A stretch of DNA of 64,000 nt from Cellulomonas telluris (GCF_004886325.1 NZ_QXFN01000005.1:372001-436000); one strand, 5' to 3'; counted from the first letter of the stretch, positions 1 through 8,586 are shown. The notes: generated by a model not told the origin, from the letters alone. Program-made: numbers and translations.

Positions 1-406
1 CCGCAGCACGGCCGGCCGCGGGGCGACGGGGCGGCGCACCAGCGCGCGCAGCCGCGCGACGAGCACGACGAACGAGAACGGCTTCGTCAGGTAGTCGTCG
101 GCGCCGACGTCGAGGCCGTCGGCGACGTCGTGCTCGCCGTCCTTCGCGGACAGCATGAGCACCGGCGTCCACACCTCGCGCTCGCGCAGCGTCGTGACGA
201 CGTCGTAGCCGTGCCGGCGCGGCAGCATGACGTCGACGACGAGCACGTCGTACTCCCCGTCGGTCGCCATCGCCAGGCCGGTCTCCCCGTCGTGGGCCAC
301 GTCGACCGTGAACCCCTCGGCGGCCAGCCCCCGGCGCAGCGCGCGCGTCAGCCCGACCTCGTCGTCCACCACGAGCACCCGCACCCCGGCAGCATCCCAC
401 CGCACG
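1..406 (-). CDS. OmpR/PhoB-type response regulator (partial, C-terminus outside window)
   Basis: Reading leftward, the protein has the receiver-domain hallmarks: an acidic pocket (LVVDDE), the phospho-acceptor Asp in VLVVDVMLP, the Thr/Ser position in VLMLSAKD and the conserved Lys in YLTKPF. The DNA-binding half lies beyond base 1, so OmpR/PhoB membership is inferred from the receiver style and the start of the linker. Two GTG starts are possible (406 or 385); 406 gives a short MRWDAAG lead-in. It is divergent from the LolA-like/ABC exporter operon and probably regulates it, with a partner kinase likely further left outside the window. Confidence 0.85.
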
Positions 407-439
407 CCCCCGCGGGCGCCCGAGCCGCCGGCGGCACCT

Positions 440-460
440 CTCAGGGTGCCCTCAGTGCCC
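440..460. promoter_or_regulatory. Direct repeats between divergent regulator and LolA-like gene
   Basis: CTCAGGGTGCC (440-450) is followed at once by CTCAGTGCCC (451-460). Tandem half-sites about 11 bp apart are the usual target architecture of OmpR-type regulators, and the site sits between the two divergent starts. Operator function is inferred. Confidence 0.4.
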
Positions 461-479
461 TGCCGCCAGGGTGGGTGGC

Positions 480-1796
480 ATGGAGACCACCGCACCCGTG
501 CCCGGCGCCGCACCCGAGGACGCCGCCTCCCCCGCCCCCGTGCGCCGGCACCGCGCGCGGTGGGCCGTCCCGGCCGCCGCCGTCGTCGCGGTCGGCGCCG
601 CCTTCGCCGCCCCGCCGCTGCTGGCCACCGCCGACACCGCCGGCCTGCCCGAGGTGACGCCCGAGGAGCTGGTCGCGCGCGTGCTGGAGGCGGAGCCGCA
701 GGCCCTGTCCGGCACGGTCGTGCACACCGCACGGCTCGGCCTGCCGGACCTGTCCCTCGCCGAGGTCGGCGGCGCCGACCCCATCGGCCTGCTCGGCGGC
801 TCCTCCACCCTGCGCGTGTGGACGGACGGCGAGCAGCGCTCGCGCGTGTCGCTGCTGGGCCAGGCGTCGGAGTACTCCGTGGTCGCGGACGGTGCCCAGG
901 CCTGGACCTACTCGTCCTCGGACGACGAGGTCGTGCACTACGCGCTCTCCGAGGCCGACCGCGCCCGGCTCGACGCGCTCGCCGCCGAGCGGGCGGCGGC
1001 GCCCGAGGTCGCGGGCGACCTGCCCACGCCCGAGGAGATCGGCCGTGCCGCGCTCGCCCGCGCCGAGCAGCACGCCACCGTCGGTGTCGACGCGGCGACC
1101 ACCGTCGCGGGGCGCGACGCGTACCAGGCGGTCGTGACGCCCGCGGGGGCGGACACGCTCGTGGGGCGCATCGTCGTGGCGGTGGACGCGCAGACGTGGA
1201 CGCCGCTGCGCGTGCAGGTGTGGAGCAGCGACGACGCCGAGACGCCCGCGCTCGAGGTCGGCTTCACCGACGTCGCGTTCGCGGCCCCGTCGGACCAGGT
1301 GCTCACGTTCTCGCCGCCCCCGGGCGCCGACGTGCGCGAGGTCGTCGTGCCGCTGCCGCAGCACCCGGTGGACCCGCCGGCCGGCGCACCCGACGCCGAC
1401 GCGCTCGCCGAGGCGCTCGAGGACCCGACGGCCGAGCCGCCGCTGCCCGAGGGCGTCACGGTGACGGGTGACGGCTGGGACGCGGTCGTGCAGGTCGCGA
1501 ACGTCGACGTCGCGGGCCTGCTCGCCGCCGACCCGGCCGCGGTGGCCGAGCTCGCCGTGCCGCAGAAGACCTTCGGCTCGGCCGGTGCGCAGGAGCTGTA
1601 CGAGCAGTTCGTCCCGCAGGACGGCGAGGGCCCGGTGCCCGACCTGGACCAGCAGGCGCTGTACGACCAGCTGACGACGCCCGTCGAGGGCGGCCGCCTC
1701 CTGGAGTCGTCGCTGCTGTCCGTGCTGGTGCTCGACGACGGCCGCGTCCTGGCCGGCGCCGTCCCCGCGCAGACGCTGCTCGACCTCGCCGGCTGA
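480..1796 (+). CDS. LolA/RseB-like envelope protein with N-terminal membrane anchor
   Basis: 438 aa. A basic N-terminus (RRHRAR) is followed by one hydrophobic segment at about residues 28-50, then an extracytoplasmic domain beginning DTAGLPEVTPEELVARVLEA with the beta-rich pattern of actinobacterial LolA-like (DUF2092-type) proteins (SGTVVHTARLGLPDL, STLRVWTDGEQRSRV). In Gram-positives these are thought to bind lipidic or hydrophobic ligands outside the membrane. ATG 480 is preferred over GTG 471 because family members start just before the basic stretch. It lies directly upstream of an ABC-2 exporter and divergent from a response regulator, suggesting a sensed lipid or peptide export function. 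The ligand is unknown. Confidence 0.75.
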   Translation: METTAPVPGAAPEDAASPAPVRRHRARWAVPAAAVVAVGAAFAAPPLLATADTAGLPEVTPEELVARVLEAEPQALSGTVVHTARLGLPDLSLAEVGGADPIGLLGGSSTLRVWTDGEQRSRVSLLGQASEYSVVADGAQAWTYSSSDDEVVHYALSEADRARLDALAAERAAAPEVAGDLPTPEEIGRAALARAEQHATVGVDAATTVAGRDAYQAVVTPAGADTLVGRIVVAVDAQTWTPLRVQVWSSDDAETPALEVGFTDVAFAAPSDQVLTFSPPPGADVREVVVPLPQHPVDPPAGAPDADALAEALEDPTAEPPLPEGVTVTGDGWDAVVQVANVDVAGLLAADPAAVAELAVPQKTFGSAGAQELYEQFVPQDGEGPVPDLDQQALYDQLTTPVEGGRLLESSLLSVLVLDDGRVLAGAVPAQTLLDLAG

Positions 1797-1860
1797 GCCG
1801 GCGGTGACCACCACCGGCAGGACGGACGCGCCCGGCGCGCGCCCGCCGGCGCCGCGGGGG

Positions 1861-1866
1861 CAGGCT
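1861..1866 (+). promoter_or_regulatory. Leaderless -10 element for the ABC ATPase gene
   Basis: CAGGCT lies 6 nt before GTG 1873, the spacing repeated upstream of many genes here. It supports GTG 1873 over the in-frame start at 1804. Confidence 0.45.
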
Positions 1867-1872
1867 GGTGCG

Positions 1873-2895
1873 GTGACGCGCACCCACGAGCCCCCGCAGC
1901 CGGCGGCCGCGGAGGCCGTGCCGGGCGCGCCGGCCGCGGTCGCCACGCGCGGCCTGACCAAGCGCTTCGCGACCGGTCAGGTCGCCGTCGACGGCCTCGA
2001 CCTGCACGTGCCGCGCGGCGCCGTCTTCGGGTTCCTCGGGCCGAACGGGTCGGGCAAGACGACGACCATCCGGATGCTGCTGGGGCTCGTGCGGCCGACC
2101 GCCGGCACGGTGCACCTGCTGGGCGAGCCGATGCCCGACGCGGCGGCGCGCGTGCTGCCGCGCGTCGGCGCGCTCGTCGAGGGGCCGGCGTTCCACCCGT
2201 ACCTGTCGGGCCGGGCGAACCTGGGACGCGTCGACGCCGCCGACGCCACGACCGACCCGCGCACCCGCGCCCGCCGCGTCGAGGAGGCGCTCGAGCGCGT
2301 CGGCCTGCGCGCCGCGGGCGACAAGCGGTACCGGCAGTACTCGCTGGGCATGAAGCAGCGGCTGGGGCTCGCCGCCGCGCTGCTGCGTCCCCGGGACCTG
2401 CTCGTCCTGGACGAGCCGACCAACGGCCTGGACCCGCAGGGCACCCGCGAGGTGCGCCACCTCGTGCGCGAGCTCGCCGACGGCGGCGCCACCGTGCTGG
2501 TGTCCTCGCACCTGCTCGCCGAGATCGAGCAGGTGTGCACGCACGTGGGGATCATGGGGCGCGGCCGGCTGCTCCTGCAGGGCCCGCGCGCGGAGCTCAC
2601 GGCGCGGCGCGGCGTGCACGCGGTCGTGCGCACGACGCCCGCCCACGTCGAGGCCGGCCTCGCCGAGCTGCGCCGCCTGGGCCTGCCCGACGCGCGCGCC
2701 GACGCGCGTGCCCCGGGGCCGGCCGACGAGCCGACCCTGGTCGCCGGGCTGCCGGACGACGCGCCGCCGCCGCAGGAGGTCGCCGCCGCGCTCGTGCGTG
2801 CCGGCGTGGACCTCGTCGCGTTCGACGTGCGGCGGCCGTCCCTCGAGGAGGTCTTCGTGGAGCTCACCGGGGAGGGCTTCGATGTCGCCCGCTGA
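1873..2895 (+). CDS. ABC transporter ATP-binding protein (ABC-2 exporter)
   Basis: 340 aa from GTG 1873; an in-frame start at 1804 would add a low-complexity Ala/Pro/Gly stretch. All ATPase motifs are present: Walker A GPNGSGKTT, signature SLGMKQRLGLA, Walker B LLVLDEPTNGLD and switch His in VSSHLL. The GLTKRFATGQVAVDGLDL start and the C-terminal extension ending RRPSLEEVFVELTGE are typical of CcmA/NatA-type drug, lipid or antibiotic exporters. It couples to the permease that follows (start at 2882 overlaps this gene's end) to drive export across the cytoplasmic membrane. Confidence 0.93.
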   Translation: MTRTHEPPQPAAAEAVPGAPAAVATRGLTKRFATGQVAVDGLDLHVPRGAVFGFLGPNGSGKTTTIRMLLGLVRPTAGTVHLLGEPMPDAAARVLPRVGALVEGPAFHPYLSGRANLGRVDAADATTDPRTRARRVEEALERVGLRAAGDKRYRQYSLGMKQRLGLAAALLRPRDLLVLDEPTNGLDPQGTREVRHLVRELADGGATVLVSSHLLAEIEQVCTHVGIMGRGRLLLQGPRAELTARRGVHAVVRTTPAHVEAGLAELRRLGLPDARADARAPGPADEPTLVAGLPDDAPPPQEVAAALVRAGVDLVAFDVRRPSLEEVFVELTGEGFDVAR

Positions 2896-3766
2896 CGTCG
2901 CCGCACCGGCGCGCGCCGCCGAGGACGCCCGCTACGCGCCCCGCCGCGGCGCCCTGGGCCGGCTGCTGCGCTCGGAGCTGCGGCTCGTGCTGGGCCGTCG
3001 CCGCAACGTCGTCCTGCTCGTGGGGCTCGCGCTGGTGCCGGTGCTGCTCGGGCTCGTCCTGTTCCTCACCCGGGACACGGCGCTCGCCGGGCAGGGGCCG
3101 CCGTTCGTCACGAGCGTGACGAGCAACGGACTGTTCCTCGTCGTCGCGTCGCTGTTCCTGTGCCTGCCGTTCCTGCTGCCGCTGACGATCGGGATCGCGT
3201 CGGGCGACGCGGTCGCGGGCGAGGCCGCGGCCGGGACGCTGCGGTACCTGCTGGTCGTGCCGGTCGGGCGCACGCGCCTGCTGCTCGTCAAGGCGTGCGC
3301 GGCGCTGGCGTTCGCGGCGGCCGCCGTCCTGGCGATCGCCGTCGTCGGGCTCGTCGCGGGCGCCGTGCTGTTCGGGCTCGGGGACCTCACGCTGCTGTCG
3401 GGCGACACGATCCCGCTGTCGGCCGGGGTGCTGCGGGTCGCGGGCGTCGTCGCGTACGTGGGGCTGTCCATGACGGGCCTCGTCGCGGTGGGCCTGTTCT
3501 TCTCGACGCTCACCGAGGTCCCGGTCGGCGCCATGGCGGCGACGGTCGTCGTGGCGGTCGTGTCGAGCGTCCTGGGGCAGCTGCCGCAACTCGAGGTGAT
3601 CCACCCGTACCTGCTGACCACGCACTGGTTCGACTTCGCCGAGATGCTGCGGATCCGCCCCGACGGCGGCGTCCTCGCCGAGGGTCTGGCGGTCCAGGCG
3701 GCCTGGGTGGCGGTGTTCGGCTCGCTCGCGTGGGCGCGGTTCACCACGGCCGACGTCTCGTCCTGA
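2882..3766 (+). CDS. ABC-2 type permease
   Basis: 294 aa; ATG 2882 overlaps the ATPase end by 14 bp. About six hydrophobic segments are visible, beginning VVLLVGLALVPVLLGLVLFL, with the ABC-2 hallmark (GEAAAGTLRYLLVVPVGRTRLLLVKA) after the second. The last segments lead to FTTADVSS at the C-terminus. It forms the membrane channel for the preceding ATPase; the LolA-like protein upstream may hand over or receive the substrate. The substrate cannot be read from the sequence. Confidence 0.9.
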   Translation: MSPADVAAPARAAEDARYAPRRGALGRLLRSELRLVLGRRRNVVLLVGLALVPVLLGLVLFLTRDTALAGQGPPFVTSVTSNGLFLVVASLFLCLPFLLPLTIGIASGDAVAGEAAAGTLRYLLVVPVGRTRLLLVKACAALAFAAAAVLAIAVVGLVAGAVLFGLGDLTLLSGDTIPLSAGVLRVAGVVAYVGLSMTGLVAVGLFFSTLTEVPVGAMAATVVVAVVSSVLGQLPQLEVIHPYLLTTHWFDFAEMLRIRPDGGVLAEGLAVQAAWVAVFGSLAWARFTTADVSS

Positions 3767-3804
3767 GGACGTCCGGCCCGTGAGCCCGCCCGGGGCGCGG
3801 GTGC

Positions 3805-3810
3805 CAGACT
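3805..3810 (+). promoter_or_regulatory. Leaderless -10 element
   Basis: CAGACT is followed by 7 nt and ATG 3818, with no Shine-Dalgarno sequence in between. Confidence 0.4.
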
Positions 3811-3817
3811 CGCCCCC

Positions 3818-4492
3818 ATGACGATCTTCGGCCCGGACCTCGACCGCCCGGAGGGGCTCACCTACGCGGTCGTCCTCACGCGCGCGGACCGGGACGCGGT
3901 CGTGGCGGTGCTGACGACCGAGCGGTTCAGCGGCTGGGTCGGCCCCGCCGAGGACGGCTGGGTCGTCGCCGTCCCGGAGAGCCCGCTCGGTCACGTGGCG
4001 GCGCGGCGCCAGCACGTGGAGGAGCTCGGCGGGACGCTCGCCGCCGCCGTCGCCGGCCCGGTCGTCACCGTCGTCGTGACCCGCGACGAGCTCCTGGAGC
4101 TGTGGGCGTGGGACGGGCCGCGCGTGGTCCTCGAGTACGTGTCGGACCCGGCGAAGGCCGACCCCGAGGACGAGACCGCGATGTGGTCCGGCCCGCGCGG
4201 GGTGCACCAGGCCCCCGCGCTCGCCGCCCTCTCCGGGCGGCCCGACGCCGCCGAGGACGTCGGCGAGCTGCTCGGCGAGGAGCTCGGCGAGTCCGAGCAG
4301 GAGTCGGAGCGTCTCATGGCGGTCGCCCGCCTGCTCGGCTGGCCGGAGTGGCTCGTCGCCGTCGACTCGCTGCCCCGCCGGGTGCCCGGCGGGCCGGACG
4401 CCGGCGCGTTCGTGCGCCTGCGGGTGGGGCGCACCGGACCGGTCGGCGTCCTCGCCGCCCGCGCCGCGCGCGTCGTGCGCCGCGACGCCTGA
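3818..4492 (+). CDS. Hypothetical protein, 224 aa
   Basis: No family recognised. The protein is soluble and acidic, with no signal peptide or membrane segment. It opens MTIFGPDLDRPEGLTYAVVL, has an Asp/Glu-rich central stretch (DAAEDVGELLGEELGESEQES, about residues 145-166) and ends with a basic Ala/Arg-rich tail. Codon use (third position nearly all G/C) and a leaderless promoter support a real gene. It stands between the exporter and the AraC gene with its own promoter, so no functional link to either is implied. Confidence 0.7.
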   Translation: MTIFGPDLDRPEGLTYAVVLTRADRDAVVAVLTTERFSGWVGPAEDGWVVAVPESPLGHVAARRQHVEELGGTLAAAVAGPVVTVVVTRDELLELWAWDGPRVVLEYVSDPAKADPEDETAMWSGPRGVHQAPALAALSGRPDAAEDVGELLGEELGESEQESERLMAVARLLGWPEWLVAVDSLPRRVPGGPDAGAFVRLRVGRTGPVGVLAARAARVVRRDA

Positions 4493-4528
4493 CCCCACCG
4501 GGCCCTGGGCAGGCGCGCCGCGACGCGG

Positions 4529-4534
4529 CAGGCT
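4529..4534 (+). promoter_or_regulatory. Leaderless -10 element for AraC gene
   Basis: CAGGCT lies 6 nt before GTG 4541, the same arrangement as at 1861. Confidence 0.45.
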
Positions 4535-4540
4535 GGCCCC

Positions 4541-4987
4541 GTGACCGCCGAACCGCGCGACCCGCGCCTGCGCGAGCTCGTGCTGCTGCGCCGCGTCCGG
4601 GACCGCATCGACCGGGACTACGCCCAGCCGCTCGACGTCGAGGCGCTCGCACGGTCGGTGCACCTGTCCGCGGGGCACCTGAGCCGGCGCTTCCGCGCCG
4701 TGTACGGCGAGTCGCCCTACAGCTACCTCATGACGCGGCGCATCGAACGGGCCATGACGCTGCTGCGCCGCGGCGACCTGTCCGTCACAGACGTGTGCTT
4801 CGCCGTCGGCTGCTCGTCCCTCGGCACGTTCAGCACCCGCTTCTCCGAGCTCGTCGGGATGTCGCCGAGCGCGTACCGGCGGCTGGCGGCCGAGGACGGG
4901 CGCGGCCTGCCGGGGTGCGTCGCGAAGCAGGTGATGCGGCCGGTCAGGAATCGAGAAGCACGCCGCACGGGCACGTCCCTAGCGTGA
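4541..4987 (+). CDS. AraC-family transcriptional regulator (HTH domain only)
   Basis: 148 aa, essentially only the double helix-turn-helix domain: YAQPLDVEALARSVHLSAGHLSRRFR for the first HTH and DVCFAVGCSSLGTFSTRFSELVGMSPSAYRR for the second, which is the AraC signature. There is no effector-binding domain, so activity may be set by abundance or a partner. The VOC gene starts 6 nt after its stop. Small AraC proteins paired with VOC/glyoxalase proteins are common in actinobacteria; regulation of the neighbour is inferred. Confidence 0.9.
   Translation: MTAEPRDPRLRELVLLRRVRDRIDRDYAQPLDVEALARSVHLSAGHLSRRFRAVYGESPYSYLMTRRIERAMTLLRRGDLSVTDVCFAVGCSSLGTFSTRFSELVGMSPSAYRRLAAEDGRGLPGCVAKQVMRPVRNREARRTGTSLA
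4980..4985 (+). promoter_or_regulatory. Leaderless -10 element for VOC gene
   Basis: TAGCGT is followed by 7 nt and ATG 4993. It overlaps the AraC stop codon, so the VOC gene may have its own promoter as well as read-through. Confidence 0.4.
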
Positions 4988-4992
4988 GCGGC

Positions 4993-5403
4993 ATGGACCT
5001 GATCATCCGCAACTGCTTCCTCCCGGCCGACGACCCCGAGACGTCGCTGGCGTTCTACCGCGACGTGCTCGGCTTCGAGGTCCGCCTCGACGTCGGGTAC
5101 GGCGCCATGCGCTGGATCACCGTGGGTCCGCCCGGGCAGCCGGAGACGTCGATCGTCCTGCACCCGCCGGCCGCGGACCCCGGCCTCACCGACGACGAGC
5201 GCCGCACCATCGCCGAGCTCATGGCCAAGGGCAGCTACGCGTCGATCGTGCTCGCGACGCCGGACCTGGACGGGACGTTCGCGCGCGTCCAGGAGGGCGG
5301 CGCCGAGGTCGTCCAGGAGCCGATGGACCAGCCCTACGGCCTGCGGGACTGCGCGTTCCGCGACCCCGCCGGGAACATGGTCCGCATCAACCAGCTGACC
5401 TGA
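4993..5403 (+). CDS. VOC (glyoxalase/bleomycin-resistance superfamily) protein
   Basis: 136 aa with the two beta-alpha-beta-beta-beta modules of the vicinal oxygen chelate fold. The first begins LIIRNCFLPADDPETSLAFYRDVLGFEVRLD; the second runs through GSYASIVLATPDLDGTFARVQEGGAEVVQEP to FRDPAGNMVRINQ. The C-terminal DPAGNMVRI motif is typical. Substrate is unknown: lyases, dioxygenases and antibiotic-binding proteins share the fold. Its stop overlaps the 3' end of the convergent phosphatase gene by 17 bp. Confidence 0.88.
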   Translation: MDLIIRNCFLPADDPETSLAFYRDVLGFEVRLDVGYGAMRWITVGPPGQPETSIVLHPPAADPGLTDDERRTIAELMAKGSYASIVLATPDLDGTFARVQEGGAEVVQEPMDQPYGLRDCAFRDPAGNMVRINQLT

Positions 5404-7105
5404 GCCGTCGCGGGCGCGCCGCCGCCGGCGCGCCGACGCGGTGCACGACCACCACCGTGTCGTCCGTCGACCCCTCCGGCGCCATGCGGGCGAGCAGCTC
5501 GTCCGCGAGCGCGTCCGGGGAGGCCGCGGGGTCCACCACCTCGGACAGGACGGCCTCGAGCCGCCCGAACCGCTCACGCAGGGCCGAGCCGCGGCGCTCC
5601 AGCAGGCCGTCCGTGCACAGCACGAGGACGTCGCCCTCCGTGAGCGGCGCGACCGCCTGCGCGCGCGGCCCCGCCGGGACCGTCAGCGGACGCCCGCGCC
5701 CCGACGAGAGCCACGTGACGGTGCGGTCGGCGTGCAGCACGAGGCCCGGCGGGTGGCCGGCGGAGGAGTACGTGAACGTGCCGGCGTCGGGGTCGACGAC
5801 GCCGCACAGCACGGTGGCCATCTCGGCCCCGGGCAGCGTCCGCGCGAAGACGTCCAGGCCGTCGAGGACCTCGGCGGGGCCGGCCGTGCGCAGCAGCAGG
5901 GCCCGCGCGGCGCTGCGCAGCTGGCCCATGCGGGAGGCGGCCTCCAGGCCGTGGCCGACGCAGTCGCCGACGACGATGCCGAGCGGCCCGGAGGTGGGCG
6001 CGTCGGCGCCCGCGTCCCACCGGTACCCGCCCTGCTCGTCGTCCTCGTCGTCGGCCGCACGGCCGAGCTCCACGACGTCGTACCAGTCGCCGCCGACCGT
6101 GAGGTCGCGGACGGCGGGCACGTACCGCGTCGCGACGTCGGCGCGCGCGACGTCGGGCTCGAGCATCGCGTGCTGCAGCACGTCCGAGACCCGGGTGACC
6201 GCCGCGACCTGCCGCTCGAGGCGCAGCGCCGCGGTCACCGACGCGGTCACGGTGTCGGCCACGACCCGCGTGAACGCCCGCGCCTGGTCGTCGACCGGGC
6301 GCAGCGCGTTGAGCCGCACCGCCACCGCGCCGACCCGGCGGTCGGTCTCGGCGAGGGCGAACGGCAGCACGCGCACGTGGCCGTCCTCGACGGGGCGGCC
6401 GGCGGCCAGCGCCTGCGCGACGAGCGCGTCGGGGGCCGCGACCGGCGTGCCGGAGGCACCCACCACCTCGGCCTCGCCCGGGCGCCCGAGGTGCACCTCG
6501 ACGGCCACCACGTCCGGCCCCGCGTCGAGCAGGCCGGTCGCCGCGGACACGACCCCCGCCACCGTGCTGGGCGCCCCCTGCAGGGCCAGCGAGAGCTCCG
6601 CGAGCATCCGCACGCGCCGCTGCTCGACGACGAGGTGCGTGGTGTCGGTCGCGATGTCGAGGAGCCCGTTGACCGTCCCGTCGGCGTCGCGCAGCGGGCT
6701 GTACGAGTAGGTGAAGAACGTCTCCTCGTCGTAGCCGGAGCGGTGCATGACGAGCCGCTGGTCGGCCACCCACGTCGGCCGCCCGTGCTCCATGACCTCG
6801 CGGACGAGGGGCGCGATGTCGTCCCAGACCTCCGGCCACACCTGCCGCAGGGGCGCGCCCATCGCGGCGGGGTGCTTGCGGCTGCCGAGGATCTCCCGGT
6901 AGCCGTCGTTGTAGAGCATCGTCAGGCCCGGCCCCCACGTGACCAGGACGGGGAAGCGCGTGCTCAGGCACATCTCGACCGCCGAGCGCAGCGCCGCCGG
7001 CCACGTCGACGGCGCGCCGAGGGGTGTCGCCGTCCAGTCGGTCGCACGCACGACCTCGCCCATCGCGTCGCGCGCGGTGGCGCGCAGGAACCAGGGCGAC
7101 CTCAC
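5387..7105 (-). CDS. PAS-GAF-SpoIIE (PP2C) phosphatase
   Basis: 572 aa. Residues about 20-160 form a PAS-like sensor (WTATPLGAPSTWPAALRSAV, FPVLVTWGPGLTMLYNDGYREILG), the middle resembles a GAF domain, and residues about 320-560 are a SpoIIE/PP2C phosphatase with the metal-binding signatures VGGDWYDVVEL, GDCVGHGLEAA, LCTDGLLERRG and STDDTVVVV. Such proteins dephosphorylate anti-sigma-factor antagonists and so switch on SigB-like stress sigma factors; the partner is not visible. The start is GTG 7105, preceded by TAGGGT with 6-nt spacing. No transmembrane segment is seen, so it should be cytosolic. Confidence 0.9.
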   Translation of the reverse strand: MRSPWFLRATARDAMGEVVRATDWTATPLGAPSTWPAALRSAVEMCLSTRFPVLVTWGPGLTMLYNDGYREILGSRKHPAAMGAPLRQVWPEVWDDIAPLVREVMEHGRPTWVADQRLVMHRSGYDEETFFTYSYSPLRDADGTVNGLLDIATDTTHLVVEQRRVRMLAELSLALQGAPSTVAGVVSAATGLLDAGPDVVAVEVHLGRPGEAEVVGASGTPVAAPDALVAQALAAGRPVEDGHVRVLPFALAETDRRVGAVAVRLNALRPVDDQARAFTRVVADTVTASVTAALRLERQVAAVTRVSDVLQHAMLEPDVARADVATRYVPAVRDLTVGGDWYDVVELGRAADDEDDEQGGYRWDAGADAPTSGPLGIVVGDCVGHGLEAASRMGQLRSAARALLLRTAGPAEVLDGLDVFARTLPGAEMATVLCGVVDPDAGTFTYSSAGHPPGLVLHADRTVTWLSSGRGRPLTVPAGPRAQAVAPLTEGDVLVLCTDGLLERRGSALRERFGRLEAVLSEVVDPAASPDALADELLARMAPEGSTDDTVVVVHRVGAPAAARPRRLRSAG

Positions 7106-7111
7106 GTGTGG

Positions 7112-7117
7112 ACCCTA
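7112..7117 (-). promoter_or_regulatory. Leaderless -10 element for the SpoIIE phosphatase
   Basis: On the minus strand TAGGGT is followed by CCACAC and the GTG start. It shares a 96-bp divergent promoter region with the NYN gene. Confidence 0.45.
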
Positions 7118-7188
7118 ACGGCGGCCCCGTCCGGGTGCGCGGACGCGCGCCGCCGGGGCCACCGGCCGCGCACCGGTGCCCGGACCGG

Positions 7189-7194
7189 CAGGAT
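7189..7194 (+). promoter_or_regulatory. Leaderless -10 element for NYN gene
   Basis: CAGGAT is followed by 7 nt and GTG 7202. Confidence 0.4.
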
Positions 7195-7201
7195 GGGCCG
7201 C

Positions 7202-8563
7202 GTGAGCGTCACCGGCACCGACCACCCCCGCGTCCTGCGCAGCGCCCTGCTCGTGGACTTCGACAACGTCTACATCGGCCTCAAGCGGCTCGACCCCGCC
7301 GCCGCGGAGGCGTTCGCGACGAACCCCGGCCACTGGCTGGACGAGCTCGCGCAGGGCGCCGACACGGACGGAGCGGTCACCCGCCGCTTCCTCGTGCGGG
7401 CCTGCTACCTCAACCCCTCCGTCTACGCGCGGTACCGCCCGAACTTCACGCGGGCCGGCTTCCGCGTCGTCGACTGCCCGTCGCTGACCCAGCAGGGCAA
7501 GAGCAGCGCGGACATCAACCTCGTCCTCGACGCGGTGGACGCGCTCGCCGCGCCGACCCGCTACGACGAGTTCGTCATCGTCTCGGCCGACGCCGACTTC
7601 ACGCCGCTGGCGCAGCGGTGCCGCGCGGACGACCGGCGCGTGACGATCATCACGGCGAGCCCCGCCGCGAGCGCGTACCGGTCCGTGGCGGACAGCGTCG
7701 TGGGCGCGGACGCCCTGGCGGACCTGGTGACGCAGACCGCGTCGCCGCTCGACGTGGACGCCGCACCTGCGGCGCCGGAGCCGGAGGCTGCCACGGCGCC
7801 GACGGCCCGGGCGGCCGACGACGCGCCCTCCCCCGCACCGACGCCCGCGGCGACCGAGGCCACGACCTCGGCGGCCGCGCCGGCCGGCGAGCCCGCCACC
7901 CAGGCCGCCGCGACGACCACGACCGCGTCGGACAGCCGCGCCCGGCGCGCGGTGCGCCGGCACGTGCGGACCGCGGACCGGCCCGTCCCGCTGGGCGCCG
8001 TCGCGCAGGTCGCGCTGGCCGCCGACCCGACGCTCTCGGCCGGCGGGTGGGGCGGCGCGGGCGGCTTCGCGGGGTGGCTCACCCGGTCCCTGCCGGACCT
8101 CGCGGTCTCGACCCGGCCGCCGGGCCACGTGTGGGACCCGCGCCGCTTCGGCGAGGCCGACCTGCCGGGGGCGGTGGCCGACACCGACCCGACGGAGCTG
8201 CAGAAGCAGGTCATCGCCGTCACGGACACCCCGGGGCTCAGCCAGGAGCACTACCGCGTGCTGCTCGAGCGCCTCGCGGACGACCTGGCCGAGCACCCGT
8301 TCGAGCGGGTGGGCACCTCGCGGCGCGTGCACGAGGCGTGCCAGCAGGCGGGCGCGAAGGTCGGCCGGTCGACGGTGAACTTCGTCCTGTCGGGCGTGCT
8401 GTACACGGGGCTGTCGCTCACCGAGCCGCGGACGGCGCGCGAGCTCGCCTCCGCGTGGGCGGACAACGTGATCGGCCTGTGCCGCGGTGCGCGCATGGAG
8501 CTGACCGCGGGCGACGCCGCGGCCATCCGCGCCTGGGTGGGCGGCGGCCTGGCCGACTCCTGA
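7202..8563 (+). CDS. NYN/PIN-like domain protein with C-terminal LOTUS (OST-HTH)-like domain
   Basis: 453 aa. Residues about 10-175 are a NYN (PIN-like nuclease) domain with the conserved acidic residues: ALLVDFDNVYIGL, GKSSADINLVLDAVDAL and VIVSADADFTPLAQRC. A roughly 70-residue Ala/Pro/Thr-rich linker follows. Residues about 240-310 (RAVRRHVRTADRPVPLGAVAQV, GGFAGWLTRSLPDLAVS) look like an OST-HTH/LOTUS RNA-binding domain, and a third alpha-helical module occupies the last 130 residues. NYN-LOTUS proteins are thought to bind or cleave RNA. The gene is monocistronic, closed by a strong hairpin at 8587. Confidence 0.85.
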   Translation: MSVTGTDHPRVLRSALLVDFDNVYIGLKRLDPAAAEAFATNPGHWLDELAQGADTDGAVTRRFLVRACYLNPSVYARYRPNFTRAGFRVVDCPSLTQQGKSSADINLVLDAVDALAAPTRYDEFVIVSADADFTPLAQRCRADDRRVTIITASPAASAYRSVADSVVGADALADLVTQTASPLDVDAAPAAPEPEAATAPTARAADDAPSPAPTPAATEATTSAAAPAGEPATQAAATTTTASDSRARRAVRRHVRTADRPVPLGAVAQVALAADPTLSAGGWGGAGGFAGWLTRSLPDLAVSTRPPGHVWDPRRFGEADLPGAVADTDPTELQKQVIAVTDTPGLSQEHYRVLLERLADDLAEHPFERVGTSRRVHEACQQAGAKVGRSTVNFVLSGVLYTGLSLTEPRTARELASAWADNVIGLCRGARMELTAGDAAAIRAWVGGGLADS

Positions 8564-8586
8564 CCCGCCGGCGGTCCCGGACGACG

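Noticed and set aside
2864-4678. Long minus-strand open frame (604 codons) opposite the ABC permease and AraC region
   Set aside because: It is an artefact of high GC: Arg/His/Gly-rich composition, no domains, and it lies antisense to clear genes. Similar long frames elsewhere were dismissed for the same reason.
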